In this document: in pieces, positions 8,302 through 17,147 of the stretch
How positions within the stretch are numbered: the first letter of the stretch is position 1
How the letters are laid out: each line of letters begins with the position of its first letter
Assembly (NCBI RefSeq): GCF_001029505.1
Contig: NZ_LEKH01000004.1
Span: 13,230-77,229, forward strand
Length of the DNA: 64,000 nucleotides
Origin: Rubrobacter aplysinae
GTDB lineage: Bacteria > Actinomycetota > Rubrobacteria > Rubrobacterales > Rubrobacteraceae
Reading direction: 5' to 3'
Program-made: the position numbers and the translations under genes
Notes under the pieces: model-generated
Database searches by the model: none
What the model was told of the DNA's origin: nothing
What the model saw: the letters and a program-made list of their open reading frames with translations, nothing else

Positions 8302-9411
8302 GTGGCCTCCGAACCTCCTGAAACCTCGGAAGGACCGGATACTCTGCGGCGCACGCCGCTCTTCGAAGAGCACAAAGAGTTAGGAGCCAAGCTCGTGGAC
8401 TTCGCGGGCTGGGAGATGCCGGTGCAGTACGAGGGGGTCAAAGCCGAGCACGCGGCGGTGCGCGAGAAAGCCGGCCTCTTCGACGTCTCGCACATGGGAG
8501 AGGTCGTGTTCCGGGGCCCGGACGCCGAGGTCGCCGTCCAAAGGCTCGTTACCCGCGACGTGTCGCGCATGCAGACCGGACAGGCCGGCTACTGCGCCGT
8601 GTGCTACGAGACCGGCGGCACGGTGGACGACGTGCTCGTTTACCGCCGGGAGGATGAATACCTGATCGTGGTGAACGCCGCGAACCGCGAGAAGGACGTG
8701 ACGCACTTCCGGCAGAGTACCGCAGATCTGGACGTGGAGATCACGGACGAGTCCGACGACTGGGCCCTGCTCGCCCTGCAGGGACCGGAGGCCGTCGGGC
8801 TGTTGCAGCATCTAACGGACACCGACCTCTCGGCGGTGCGGCCTTTCCGGTTCGTCGAGGCGGAGCTTGAGGGGGCGCCGGCGCTGCTCTCGCGTACCGG
8901 GTACACGGGGGAGGACGGGTTCGAGATCTACCTGAATCCCGGAGACGCTCCCGGCGTGTGGAAGCGGCTCATCGAGGGCGGCACGGCCCCGGTCGGGCTC
9001 GGCGCGCGCGACACGCTGCGGCTGGAGGCCGGAATGTCACTGTATGGCAACGAGCTGTCGGCGGAGATAACGCCACTTGAGGCAGGTATCTCCTTCGCCG
9101 TGCATCTGGATAAAGAGAGTGGGTTTATCGGACAGGAGGCTCTGCGGCGGGAGAAGGAAGCGGGGCTGGCGCGGAAAATCGTGGGGTTCGAGATCACCGG
9201 GCGCGGCATCGCCCGCCACGAGCACCCGGTTGCGGTGGACGGCGAGGAGGTGGGTCACGTCACGAGCGGTACCCACTCGCCGACGCTCGGGAAGGCGATA
9301 GGGCTTGCGCTCGTGCCCGCGGACGTGGAAGATTCGTTCGAGGTGGTGATCCGGGACAAGCCCGTCGGGGCTCGCGTGGTCTCACTGCCGTTCTACAAGC
9401 GGGACGTATAA
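8302..9411 (+). CDS. gcvT: Aminomethyltransferase, glycine cleavage T-protein
   Basis: Transfers the methylene group from aminomethyl-GcvH to tetrahydrofolate, releasing ammonia; cytosolic. The start is taken as GTG 8302, two bases after the gcvPB stop. This leaves a short extension (ASEPPETSEGPD) before the usual N-terminus LRRTPLFEEHKELGAK. Family motifs include DFAGWEMPVQY, GLFDVSHMGE, the RTGYTGEDGFEI folate-site segment and VGLGARDTLRLEAGMSLYG. At 369 residues it is the normal length. No clear Shine-Dalgarno precedes GTG 8302, so translation probably depends on readthrough coupling from gcvPB. Confidence 0.95.
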   Translation: MASEPPETSEGPDTLRRTPLFEEHKELGAKLVDFAGWEMPVQYEGVKAEHAAVREKAGLFDVSHMGEVVFRGPDAEVAVQRLVTRDVSRMQTGQAGYCAVCYETGGTVDDVLVYRREDEYLIVVNAANREKDVTHFRQSTADLDVEITDESDDWALLALQGPEAVGLLQHLTDTDLSAVRPFRFVEAELEGAPALLSRTGYTGEDGFEIYLNPGDAPGVWKRLIEGGTAPVGLGARDTLRLEAGMSLYGNELSAEITPLEAGISFAVHLDKESGFIGQEALRREKEAGLARKIVGFEITGRGIARHEHPVAVDGEEVGHVTSGTHSPTLGKAIGLALVPADVEDSFEVVIRDKPVGARVVSLPFYKRDV

Positions 9412-9451
9412 AGTAGTCGAGAGTAGCCGAGACAGCAAACAGGGGGATGAG

Positions 9452-9829
9452 TTGAATCTGCCGGACGATCTGCAGTACACGAGGAGCCACGAGTGGGTGC
9501 GCCGCGAGGGCGACGTAGCGACGGTCGGCATAACCGAGCACGCCCAGGACGAGCTCGGCGACGTGGTGTTCGTGGACCTGCCCGAGACAGGATCCAACGT
9601 CTCGGCGGGCGAGACCTTCGGCAGCGTCGAGAGCGTGAAGGCCGTGTCGGACCTGAACACGCCGGTCGGCGGTGAGGTCGTGGAGGTCAACTCCGCGCTC
9701 GAAGACGCCCCGGAGAAGGTGAACGAGGACCCTTACGGCGAGGGTTGGATCCTCAAGGTCCAGGTCTCTGAAGAGAGTGAGTTGCTCTCCGCCGCCGATT
9801 ACCAGAAGGTCGTCGAGGAGGAGAGCTAG
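9452..9829 (+). CDS. gcvH: Glycine cleavage system H-protein (lipoyl carrier)
   Basis: A 125-residue lipoyl-carrier protein shuttling the aminomethyl arm between P, T and L proteins. The lipoylated lysine is in the segment SVESVKAVSDL (about residue 65). YTRSHEWVRREGD and the GITEHAQDELGD motif are typical of H-proteins. Start TTG 9452 is supported by GGGGGATG just upstream. It is the last gene of the operon and is followed by a strong terminator. Confidence 0.96.
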   Translation: MNLPDDLQYTRSHEWVRREGDVATVGITEHAQDELGDVVFVDLPETGSNVSAGETFGSVESVKAVSDLNTPVGGEVVEVNSALEDAPEKVNEDPYGEGWILKVQVSEESELLSAADYQKVVEEES

Positions 9830-9849
9830 CCTCTATACTAGAGGATTCG

Positions 9850-9881
9850 GCGGCGGGCCTGATCCGGGCCCGCCGCTTTTT
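9850..9881 (+). terminator. Rho-independent terminator of the gcv operon
   Basis: CGGCGGGCC (9851-9859) pairs with GGCCCGCCG (9867-9875) around a 7-base loop, with an extra G-C pair outside, and is followed by TTTTT (9877-9881). It is about 20 bases after the gcvH stop. Confidence 0.93.
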
Positions 9882-10027
9882 GCGCGCCGGCGCGGTTTGT
9901 TCCCCGTCACTTGTGCCCGGATACACTGTAACCGCGCGTGACGAAGGCGATACTTTTCCACGAGCGACGCGGAAAGACCAGAAGTCCCACCAGAAGCCCA
10001 GAAGCTCCGCGCCGCCGGAGAAGATAC

Positions 10028-11437
10028 ATGCGCGATCTTGCAGAGCACACACAGCCCGAACCCCTGTCCGCCGACGCCCCCGGCCGTCTCGCCGACCGCG
10101 TGGAGCGTACGCTGGCGCGCGCGGCCCGGGAGCCGTACGAGCGGCACGTATTGCGCCTGTCAGAGCCCCTCGTCGGTCCGGTGCACCCTCTGCGCTGGCT
10201 CTCGGTCCAGCCCCCCGGAGAAAAGGTCTACTGGTCCGGGCGCGAGGACGCCGGGAGCGTCGCGGCCGCCGGCGTGGCGGACCTGATCTCCCCGGACGCG
10301 ACCGGCGGTCCCGCCGCGCTGTGCCGTCTACAGTCCGCCGTCGCCGGCAGCGGAGCCCGCTACTACGGAGGTCTGCGCTTCGACCCCGAAACAGAGGCCT
10401 CCGACGCCTGGGCCCCCTTCGGGGCCTGGCGTTTCGTCTTGCCGAGGCTGGAGCTGATCTCGGGCGCGGGCGGCGCCGAGCTCGCCTGCAACCTCCTGCT
10501 GCCAGGAGACGCGGACCGGCCAGAGGAGGTACTGGCCGGGCTTTCCGAGGCGGCGTCGCCTTCCGGCGGGCTCGCCGGGGATCTTCCGCTGCCGATCTCC
10601 CGTCTCGATAGCCCGGATCGCGCCGGCTGGGACCTGAACGTCGGGCACGCGCTCTCGGCATTTCGCGGCGGCGAGCTCGAGAATGTGGAAGAGCTGGAGA
10701 AGGTCGTGCTCGCCCGCCGGGCCGAGTTCGAGTTCGCCGGCGAGCTGGATCCTGAGCTACTCCTGGCCAACCTGGAAGCCGCCACACCCGGCACCTTCCA
10801 CTTCGGCCTGGGCCCCGACGGTGGCGGCGCAACCTTTATCGGGGCCTCGCCGGAGCGGCTATACCGGCGCGAGGGGCGGAAGATACAGAGCGAGGCCGTC
10901 GCCGGGACCCTGCCGCGAGGCGACTCTGAGGAGAGCGACGACACGCTGCGGCGGCGGCTGCTGGACAGCGGCAAGCTCCGCCGGGAGCAGGATCACGTCC
11001 GCAAGGGCATCAGGGAGTCCTTGGCCGGGCTCTGCGACGAGCTGGAGGTCGAGGAAGGCGTCTCCGAGATGAAGCTCGCCACCCGCCGTCACCTGGTCTC
11101 CGGCGTGCGAGGCAGGCTGCGCGCGGGCGTGACCGACGCGGACCTGCTCTCCGCCCTGAGCCCGACCCCGGCGGTCGGCGGGCATCCGAAGGAGGCCGCC
11201 AGGCGTTTTCTGCGGGAGGTCGAGCCCTTCGACCGGGGCTTCTACGCCGGTCCGGTCGGCTGGATCGGGGACGACGCGGCCGAGTTCGCCGTCGGCATCC
11301 GCTCCGGGCTGGTCGAGGGCCACAGGCTCTCGCTCTACTCCGGCAACGGCATCGTGCAAGGCTCCGAGCCCGAAGAGGAGTGGCGGGAGGTGGAGCAGAA
11401 GATCTCCGACTTCGCCACGATCCTCGGCCTCCGGTAA
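10028..11437 (+). CDS. menF: Isochorismate synthase (menaquinone)
   Basis: Converts chorismate to isochorismate, the first step of menaquinone synthesis. The C-terminal chorismate-binding domain is clear: FIGASPERLYRREG, SEAVAGTLPRG, and LSPTPAVGGHPKEAA with the Mg-binding acidic residues. The N-terminal half is less conserved, as usual. ATG 10028 follows CCGGAG at 10015-10020 with a seven-base spacer. The in-frame GTG at 9938 would add a basic, low-complexity extension and is rejected. The protein is about 469 residues. It heads the men cluster, with menD 10 bases downstream, so they are probably co-transcribed. Confidence 0.92.
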   Translation: MRDLAEHTQPEPLSADAPGRLADRVERTLARAAREPYERHVLRLSEPLVGPVHPLRWLSVQPPGEKVYWSGREDAGSVAAAGVADLISPDATGGPAALCRLQSAVAGSGARYYGGLRFDPETEASDAWAPFGAWRFVLPRLELISGAGGAELACNLLLPGDADRPEEVLAGLSEAASPSGGLAGDLPLPISRLDSPDRAGWDLNVGHALSAFRGGELENVEELEKVVLARRAEFEFAGELDPELLLANLEAATPGTFHFGLGPDGGGATFIGASPERLYRREGRKIQSEAVAGTLPRGDSEESDDTLRRRLLDSGKLRREQDHVRKGIRESLAGLCDELEVEEGVSEMKLATRRHLVSGVRGRLRAGVTDADLLSALSPTPAVGGHPKEAARRFLREVEPFDRGFYAGPVGWIGDDAAEFAVGIRSGLVEGHRLSLYSGNGIVQGSEPEEEWREVEQKISDFATILGLR

Positions 11438-11447
11438 GACACCGCCC

Positions 11448-13226
11448 GTGATAACCGACGCCCCGAATCTGCCCCGGCTCTGGGCAGATCTCCTGATCGA
11501 GGAGCTCCTGCGAAGCGGCGCTGGCCTGTTCTGCCTCGCCTCCGGCTCGCGCTCGACCCCGCTCGTCAGCGCCATCGCCGCGAATCCCCGGGCCCGTGAG
11601 CTCGTGTTGATGCACTACGACGAGCGCGGCACCGCCTTCGCCGCCCTGGGCTATGCGCGGGCCACCGGGCGTCCTGCGGTCTGGATCACGACCAGCGGCA
11701 CGGCGGTCGCAAACGGACTCCCCGCCGTCGTCGAGGCCTCGACCGACGAGGTGCCGATGATCCTCCTGACAGCGGACCGCCCGCCCGAGCTACGCGACAC
11801 GGGTGCGAACCAGACCATAGACCAGCCCGGCATCTTCGGAGGCTACCCGCGCTGGAGCTTCGACCTACCCGCCCCCGACTCCCGCATAGATCCGGCGATG
11901 GTACTCACCGCAGCAGATCAAGCCGCACACCGCTCCCTCCGCCTTCCACCCGGCCCGGTCCACCTGAACGCCGCCTTCCGCGAGCCGCTCGCCCCCACGC
12001 CCGACGATGAGGATCGCGCGGATTACCTCTCCGGCCTCTCGCGCTGGCTGGAGAGCGACGAGCCGTACACCACGTACCCCGAATCCCGCCCGGTCGCGGA
12101 TGCAGAGACGCTATACCGTGACCTTCGACCCGTAGAGCGAGGCCTGATCGTCGCGGGGAGTTTGGGTTCCGGCGCGGAACGCAAAGCCGCGCTCCGCCTC
12201 GCGGAATCTTTGGGCTGGCCGCTGCTCCCGGACATCGCCTCCGGTCTGCGCCTCGGTTGTATGGGCGGAGACTATCCAAACCTCGCCGCCCACTACGATC
12301 TTCTCCTCGCGGACGAGAAGTTCGCCGCCGCTCACGCGCCGGAGGCCGTGCTGCACGTTGGCGGCCGCATCGTATCCAAGCGCCTCCAGCAGTTCGTCTC
12401 TCGCGCCGCGCCCGCACCTTACGCCGTGATCCACGAGTCCCCGGCCCGCTTCGACCCTGACCACCGCGTAACCCACAATGTGGAGACGGGCGTAGCAAAG
12501 TTCTGCGACGAGCTAACGGATCTCGTAGAACAGGAGCCATCGCCCTCCGCCCGGACCTGGCTGCGGAGTTGGAGCGGCGCGTCGGAGGAGGTAGGGGAGG
12601 TCTTGGGCCGTGCGCTACCCGAAAGCGGTGAGGTGAGCGAGCCGCTCGTGGCCCGCGCCGTATCGCGGTTACTGGCCGAGGGCTGGGGACTGTTTCTGGC
12701 GAGCAGCATGCCCGTGCGCGACATGGACGCCTACGCTAGAACCGGCGGAGCAGAGCCGCAAGTGGCGACGAACCGGGGCGCGAGCGGCATAGACGGTACG
12801 GTCGCCTCGGCGGCGGGGTTCGTGCGCGGGCTCGGGCGTCCGGCGGTGCTCGTGATCGGGGACCTCGCCTTGCTCCACGACCTGAACTCCCTCGCCATGC
12901 TCCGCAACCTGCCTCACCCACTCGTTGTCGTCGCGATAAACAACGACGGCGGCGGCATCTTCTCCTTCTTGCCCGTATCGGATCACGGGGACATCTTCGA
13001 GCCGTACTTTGGCACCCCGCACGGGCTCGGCTTCGAGAGCGCCGCCGCGATGTTCGGCCTCCACTACGAGCGGCCCCGGAACGGCGAGGCTTTCGCGGCG
13101 GCCTTCCGGGAAGCGGCTGAGCGCCGGTCCAGCACCCTGATCGAGGTCAAAACGAACCGCGATACGAACCTCGCCCTGCACCGTGACCTCCAGCGGGAGG
13201 TATCTGAAGCCCTCCAGGATGCCTGA
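11448..13226 (+). CDS. menD: SEPHCHC synthase (2-succinyl-5-enolpyruvyl-6-hydroxy-3-cyclohexene-1-carboxylate synthase)
   Basis: A thiamine-diphosphate enzyme adding a succinyl-semialdehyde unit from 2-oxoglutarate to isochorismate. The catalytic Glu region is HYDERGTAFAALGYARA (about residue 51), followed by ITTSGTAVANGLPA, both typical of MenD. The C-terminal cofactor segment contains NRGASGIDGTVASAAGF and INNDGGGIFSFLP. At 592 residues it is the usual length. The start is GTG 11448. It overlaps the menH start by eight bases. Confidence 0.96.
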   Translation: MITDAPNLPRLWADLLIEELLRSGAGLFCLASGSRSTPLVSAIAANPRARELVLMHYDERGTAFAALGYARATGRPAVWITTSGTAVANGLPAVVEASTDEVPMILLTADRPPELRDTGANQTIDQPGIFGGYPRWSFDLPAPDSRIDPAMVLTAADQAAHRSLRLPPGPVHLNAAFREPLAPTPDDEDRADYLSGLSRWLESDEPYTTYPESRPVADAETLYRDLRPVERGLIVAGSLGSGAERKAALRLAESLGWPLLPDIASGLRLGCMGGDYPNLAAHYDLLLADEKFAAAHAPEAVLHVGGRIVSKRLQQFVSRAAPAPYAVIHESPARFDPDHRVTHNVETGVAKFCDELTDLVEQEPSPSARTWLRSWSGASEEVGEVLGRALPESGEVSEPLVARAVSRLLAEGWGLFLASSMPVRDMDAYARTGGAEPQVATNRGASGIDGTVASAAGFVRGLGRPAVLVIGDLALLHDLNSLAMLRNLPHPLVVVAINNDGGGIFSFLPVSDHGDIFEPYFGTPHGLGFESAAAMFGLHYERPRNGEAFAAAFREAAERRSSTLIEVKTNRDTNLALHRDLQREVSEALQDA

Positions 13227-14091
13227 CGCCGCCGGCCTCCACTACCTCACGACAGGCCCGGCTGACGCGCCGCCGCTACTGCTCCTGCACGGCTTCATGG
13301 GTTCGTCGTCGGAGTGGGAGGAGGTAGCGGACGCCCTCTCCGAAGACTACCGGCTACTGATACCGGACCTCCCCGGCCACGGAGCCTCCACCGGACTATC
13401 GTACCCGGACGCTTACACCATGCAAGGCGCATCCAACACCCTGCTCGCGCTACTAGATACCGAAGACGTGACCCGCTGCGCCGTCGCCGGGTACTCGATG
13501 GGCGGTCGCCTCGCGCTGTACCTGGCCCTCCGCCATCCCGAACGCGTAAACCGCCTCCTGCTCGAAAGCGCCTCCCCCGGCCTAGCCACCGAGGAAGAGC
13601 GTGCTGCCCGCCGCGCCGCCGACGAGAGGCTGGCCCAGCGCCTGGAGACCGAAAGCTTCCAAGAGTTCGTCGAGGACTGGTACCGACAGCCCCTCTTTGC
13701 CACCCTCGCCCGCGACGAGCGACTGCTGCGCCGCACCATCGAGTCCCGTCTGCACAACGACCCGCACGAGCTAGCCCGCTCCCTGCGCGCGATGGGCACT
13801 GGTAGTCAGCCGTCACTATGGGAGGAGCTGTCAAATTTGAGCGTGCCTACGCTGCTCGTTGTGGGGGAGGAGGATGAGAAGTTCGTTCGGATTGCGCGGG
13901 AGATGGAGAGGGTGAGGGCGGAGGTGCAAGTAGTTACGATACCTGGTGCGGGACATAGTGTGCATGCTGAAGCTACCGGGGAGTATATGAAAACAGTAAG
14001 AGTTTTACAGAAGAACTATGAGTGGCAACAAAGGAAGCTAGAAAGAAACGGATCGAGTGGAGCAAGCTACCTACCGACCTCGATATGTTAA
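13219..14091 (+). CDS. menH: SHCHC synthase, alpha/beta hydrolase; 3' end apparently rewritten
   Basis: An alpha/beta hydrolase eliminating pyruvate from SEPHCHC to give SHCHC. It has the oxyanion-hole HGFMGSSSEW, nucleophile elbow GYSMGGRLAL, Asp in the strand ending VVGEEDEKF, and catalytic His in GAGHSVHAE. ATG 13219 overlaps the menD stop. Family members end a short helix after the His; here that helix is followed by about 25 basic, low-conservation residues (from about YEWQQRKL) read out of frame over the next gene. Base composition shifts to A/T-rich from about 13985, suggesting that foreign DNA joined inside the 3' end of menH. All catalytic residues remain, so it is probably still active. 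Confidence 0.87.
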   Translation: MPDAAGLHYLTTGPADAPPLLLLHGFMGSSSEWEEVADALSEDYRLLIPDLPGHGASTGLSYPDAYTMQGASNTLLALLDTEDVTRCAVAGYSMGGRLALYLALRHPERVNRLLLESASPGLATEEERAARRAADERLAQRLETESFQEFVEDWYRQPLFATLARDERLLRRTIESRLHNDPHELARSLRAMGTGSQPSLWEELSNLSVPTLLVVGEEDEKFVRIAREMERVRAEVQVVTIPGAGHSVHAEATGEYMKTVRVLQKNYEWQQRKLERNGSSGASYLPTSIC

Positions 14092-14465
14092 ATGTGATAT
14101 ATAAAAAATACTATGAAGACTTCTTAAATCATTCCGAAGATAGACCTATCAGAAGCAGCAGAATATATGTGCCTATCAGCGTTGATGAGGTAGCAGGCGA
14201 GTTGAAGACGGATGGGGATATAGTTTTTGGCCGACTCTACTATCACTTAGATGAAAGATACGGATATCGCACTGAAGATGACAAGATGGTTCATCTCTTT
14301 GCGAGGGAAGTTGAGGAAGATTGGCACTGCGTTAACTTCCCTTATGTTGTATCTATACTCGCCTCTTTACAAGAAGAAAACAGGAAGTATCGTACTGCCA
14401 CTTTAGTATCAGTAACATCACTTTTTGTGGCTGCAGTGTCGTTGATTCTGTCTATATTTATTTGA
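14022..14465 (+). CDS. Orphan hypothetical protein, C-terminal membrane anchor, AT-rich
   Basis: A 147-residue protein I do not recognise. The N-terminus is basic (KEARKKRIEW). The middle is acidic and aromatic, with a segment that could be a small winged-helix-like fold (ISVDEVAGELKTDGDIVFGRLYYHLDERYG). The last about 20 residues (TLVSVTSLFVAAVSLILSIFI) are a clear tail-anchor helix. It starts at GTG 14022 inside the menH reading frame, overlapping by 70 bases in another frame. Codon use is strongly A/T-ending, unlike the neighbours. Size and layout (soluble domain plus C-terminal anchor) recall the other AT-rich orphan at 4113-5234, though I see no sequence similarity. Confidence 0.6.
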   Translation: MATKEARKKRIEWSKLPTDLDMLNVIYKKYYEDFLNHSEDRPIRSSRIYVPISVDEVAGELKTDGDIVFGRLYYHLDERYGYRTEDDKMVHLFAREVEEDWHCVNFPYVVSILASLQEENRKYRTATLVSVTSLFVAAVSLILSIFI

Positions 14466-14545
14466 ATCTAGTAGCTAACCAATCAGCCCAAAGCTTTCTC
14501 AAATTGGCAAGGGGTAGTTAAAGAGGTATGGTCGCCAGGCATTCG

Positions 14546-14563
14546 GTATAACTTCGGTTATAC
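14546..14563 (+). promoter_or_regulatory. Palindromic operator/promoter of mazEF
   Basis: A perfect inverted repeat, GTATAAC (14546-14552), TTCG, GTTATAC (14557-14563), ends seven bases before the antitoxin ATG. It contains a -10-like TATACT (14559-14564). No Shine-Dalgarno lies before the ATG, so the transcript may be leaderless. MazE-type antitoxins usually bind such palindromes to repress their own promoter; that role is inferred here. Confidence 0.65.
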
Positions 14564-14570
14564 TTACCCT

Positions 14571-14807
14571 ATGAAGACTGCCATATCCATATCCGACGAA
14601 CTTTTCGAGTCTGCGGAGCAATTTGCCGGCAGGAAGGGGATGTCACGCAGCGAGCTTTACGCCGCCGCGATCCGGCAATACTTGCGCGAGCACCGCAGTG
14701 AGGGCGTTACCGAGCGGCTGGATGAGATCTACGGAGCCGATCCGGGTACTCTTGAGCCTGGCTTGTCGCAGCTACAATCCCGTAGCTTACCGAAAGAAGA
14801 GTGGTAA
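14571..14807 (+). CDS. mazE: Ribbon-helix-helix antitoxin (MazE-like)
   Basis: A 78-residue protein. The N-terminal KTAISISDELFESAEQF and SRSELYAAAIRQYLREH form a classic ribbon-helix-helix DNA-binding fold (residues 2-45). An acidic, probably flexible C-terminus would bind the toxin. The ATG is only seven bases after a perfect palindrome, with no ribosome binding site. Its stop overlaps the GTG start of the toxin by seven bases, the usual layout of antitoxin-toxin operons. It lies between menH and menB, in the same orientation. Confidence 0.88.
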   Translation: MKTAISISDELFESAEQFAGRKGMSRSELYAAAIRQYLREHRSEGVTERLDEIYGADPGTLEPGLSQLQSRSLPKEEW

Positions 14808-15145
14808 TCCGGCGCGGTGAGATCTGGTGGGCCGGGTTGTCCGGACCAGAGGCTTCCGAGCCGGGCTATCGGCGTCCGGTCCTGATCGTGCAGTCCGACG
14901 AGTTCAACGAGAGCCGCATCGGGACCGTGATCGCGGCGGCGCTGACTACGAACCTGCGGTTGGCGGAGGCGCCGGGTAACGTGCCGGTCGAGGTCGAAGA
15001 TACCGGTTTATCCAGAGAATCGGTCGTGAACGTCTCACAGCTCGTTACCGTGGATAGATCCTTCCTCGTGGAGCGTGCCGGTCGAGTAGAGGACCGAGTC
15101 ATGTTGCGGGTGGATGACGGCATCCGGCTAGTGCTGGCGTTGTAG
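14801..15145 (+). CDS. mazF: MazF/PemK-family mRNA endoribonuclease toxin
   Basis: A 114-residue toxin. [10 protein letters not shown] at the N-terminus, the [14 protein letters not shown] strand-loop with the conserved Arg, and the [14 protein letters not shown] segment are diagnostic of the MazF/PemK fold. Such toxins cut single-stranded RNA at short sites; the target triplet or longer site cannot be predicted. Translation starts at GTG 14801, overlapping the antitoxin end. All family residues look intact, so the toxin is probably active when freed from the antitoxin. Confidence 0.92.
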   Translation: MVIRRGEIWWAGLSGPEASEPGYRRPVLIVQSDEFNESRIGTVIAAALTTNLRLAEAPGNVPVEVEDTGLSRESVVNVSQLVTVDRSFLVERAGRVEDRVMLRVDDGIRLVLAL

Positions 15146-15164
15146 CAGGCCGGCATCTTCCCTC

Positions 15165-15170
15165 TATAAT
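15165..15170 (+). promoter_or_regulatory. -10 box of a leaderless menB transcript
   Basis: TATAAT at 15165-15170 ends seven bases before the menB ATG, with no Shine-Dalgarno between. TTGTAG at 15140-15145 is a possible -35 with a long 19-base spacer. This would give menB its own promoter after the mazEF insertion. Confidence 0.6.
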
Positions 15171-15177
15171 CCCCACC

Positions 15178-16029
15178 ATGACTAGCATACAGTGGCAGCA
15201 GGCGGGGGAGTTCGAGGATATCCGGTACGAGAAGGCGGAGGGGATCGCCAAGATCACCATAAACCGCCCCGAGGTGCGGAACGCGTTCCGGCCTCTTACC
15301 GTGAAGGAGATGCAGCGGGCGCTCGACGACGCCCGCGACGATCAAGAAGTGGGCGTCATCATCCTGACCGGCGAGGGGGAGGCGGCGTTCTGCTCGGGCG
15401 GGGATCAGCGGGTGCGCGGTGACGCGGGCTACCTTGACGATCCAGATAACCCGAGCCGCACGCCGGAAGGGGCGTCCGTGGGGCGCTTCGACGTTACGGA
15501 CTTCCACGTGCAGCTCAGGCGGTGCCCGAAGCCTATAGTGGCGATGGTCGCGGGGTGGGCTATCGGCGGAGGGCACGTGCTGCACCTCTTGTGCGACCTC
15601 ACGATAGCCGCGGACAACGCCCGGTTCGGGCAGGTTGGGCCGAGGGTCGGGAGCTTCGATGGTGGATACGGGGCGTCTATCCTCACCCAGCTCGTGGGGC
15701 CGAAGAAGGCGAAGGAGATCTGGTTCCTCTGCCGCCGCTACTCCGCCGAGGAGGCGCTGGATATGGGGCTGGTGAATACCGTGGTGCCGCTTGCAGATCT
15801 GGAAGAGGAGACGGTCGCGTGGTGCCGGGAGATGCTGTCCCACTCGCCGTTTGCGCTCAGGCTGCTCAAGGCGAGTTTTCACGCCCACGAAGACGGCTTC
15901 GCCGGCATACAGCAGCTCGCCCACGACGCGAACCTGCTCTTCTACGGCACCGAGGAGGCTCAGGAGGGCCGCGACGCCTACAAGGAGAAGCGCGAGGCGG
16001 ACTTCTCCAGGTTCCCGCGCCGGCCCTAG
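15178..16029 (+). CDS. menB: 1,4-dihydroxy-2-naphthoyl-CoA synthase
   Basis: A crotonase-fold enzyme closing the second ring of the naphthoquinone from o-succinylbenzoyl-CoA. Family motifs include [12 protein letters not shown], the SGGDQRVRG active-site loop, [13 protein letters not shown] with the oxyanion-hole Gly, and [14 protein letters not shown]. The C-terminal [12 protein letters not shown] is typical of MenB. At 283 residues it is the usual size. ATG 15178 lies seven bases after TATAAT, so the transcript may be leaderless. Confidence 0.96.
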   Translation: MTSIQWQQAGEFEDIRYEKAEGIAKITINRPEVRNAFRPLTVKEMQRALDDARDDQEVGVIILTGEGEAAFCSGGDQRVRGDAGYLDDPDNPSRTPEGASVGRFDVTDFHVQLRRCPKPIVAMVAGWAIGGGHVLHLLCDLTIAADNARFGQVGPRVGSFDGGYGASILTQLVGPKKAKEIWFLCRRYSAEEALDMGLVNTVVPLADLEEETVAWCREMLSHSPFALRLLKASFHAHEDGFAGIQQLAHDANLLFYGTEEAQEGRDAYKEKREADFSRFPRRP

Positions 16030-16103
16030 ATTCTAGCCTTCAACCGTGGGCGTCCAGCCATCGGCGAGTGTAGGCGCTGGCTCCTACGCGCTAGACTGAG
16101 CCC

Positions 16104-17147
16104 GTGATCGAGCCTGAGACAGCTTCCGCCACCGTCTACCGCTACACTCTGCCGCTCTCCGACGGGGCTGCCGCCGGAGACGCCGGTTCGAGGCGCGAGG
16201 GCGCGCTGCTGGAGCTTCGCGACGAGCACGGCAACTCCGGTTGGGGCGAGGCCGCGCCGCTGCCGGGCTTTAGCCGGGAGAGCGTGGAGGAGGCCGCGCG
16301 ACAGCTCGCCGCATTCTCCTCCGGGGAGGGCGTGGAGGAGCCGTATCCCTCGGTCCGGTTCGCGCTGGAGCTCGGACATCTGAGCCTGAGGGCCGCTGCC
16401 TCCGGCGAGACCCTGCCGCGGCTGCTCTCGTCCGTGCCTCGCGGGAGCGTGGAGCTGAATGCCCTGATCTCCTCCGGGCCCGATGAGGCGCCCGCCGAGG
16501 CGCGCCGGATGCGGGAGGCCGGGTACCGGGCCGTGAAGCTCAAGGTCGGCCGCCGGCAGGTGGATGAGGAAGCAAGGCTCGTGCGGCATGTGGCCGGTGA
16601 GCTGGAGGGTGTCTCGCTGCGGCTGGACGCCAACCGAGCCTGGAGCCTCACCGAGGCGCTGGAGTTCGCCCGTGGCATCCTGGGGGTGGAGGTCGAGTAC
16701 GTCGAGGAGCCGCTGGCGGACGCCACGCTGCTGCCGCGCTTCGCTAGAGAGAGCAGGCTGCCGGTCGCGCTGGACGAGTCTCTGGTCGGGATACCGGCCG
16801 CCGGGCTCGCCGAGCACGGCTACGCCACCGCCGTCGTGCTCAAGCCGACGCTGCTCGGCGGGATCTCACGCTCCCTGGCGCTCGCCGCCCGCGCCGACGA
16901 CCTCGGCATGAAGGCGGTCGTTAGCTCGGCGTTCGAGAGCGGGGTCGGGACGCTCGGGCTCGTCGCGCTCGCCGCCGCGCTACCCGGTGGGGGTGAGCCC
17001 GCCGGCCTCGACACGTACCGCAGGCTCGGCGCGGACACGCTGAGGCCGGCTCTGGATCTCGGCTCGACCCTGGATGTATCGGCCCTGCTCGGCCAGCATC
17101 GGGAGATAGACCCACTGTATCTGGAGCCGGTGGGGGCGAAGCCTTGA
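16104..17147 (+). CDS. menC: o-Succinylbenzoate synthase
   Basis: An enolase-superfamily dehydratase converting SHCHC to o-succinylbenzoate. The K-x-K motif is in YRAVKLKVG, metal ligands are in LRLDANRAW, EYVEEPLA and VALDES, and the second lysine is in VVLKPTLLGG. An N-terminal capping domain (about 1-95) precedes the barrel. It is 347 residues from GTG 16104. The stop overlaps the menE start (TTGA), so menC-menE-methyltransferase form a tightly coupled unit. Confidence 0.93.
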   Translation: MIEPETASATVYRYTLPLSDGAAAGDAGSRREGALLELRDEHGNSGWGEAAPLPGFSRESVEEAARQLAAFSSGEGVEEPYPSVRFALELGHLSLRAAASGETLPRLLSSVPRGSVELNALISSGPDEAPAEARRMREAGYRAVKLKVGRRQVDEEARLVRHVAGELEGVSLRLDANRAWSLTEALEFARGILGVEVEYVEEPLADATLLPRFARESRLPVALDESLVGIPAAGLAEHGYATAVVLKPTLLGGISRSLALAARADDLGMKAVVSSAFESGVGTLGLVALAAALPGGGEPAGLDTYRRLGADTLRPALDLGSTLDVSALLGQHREIDPLYLEPVGAKP

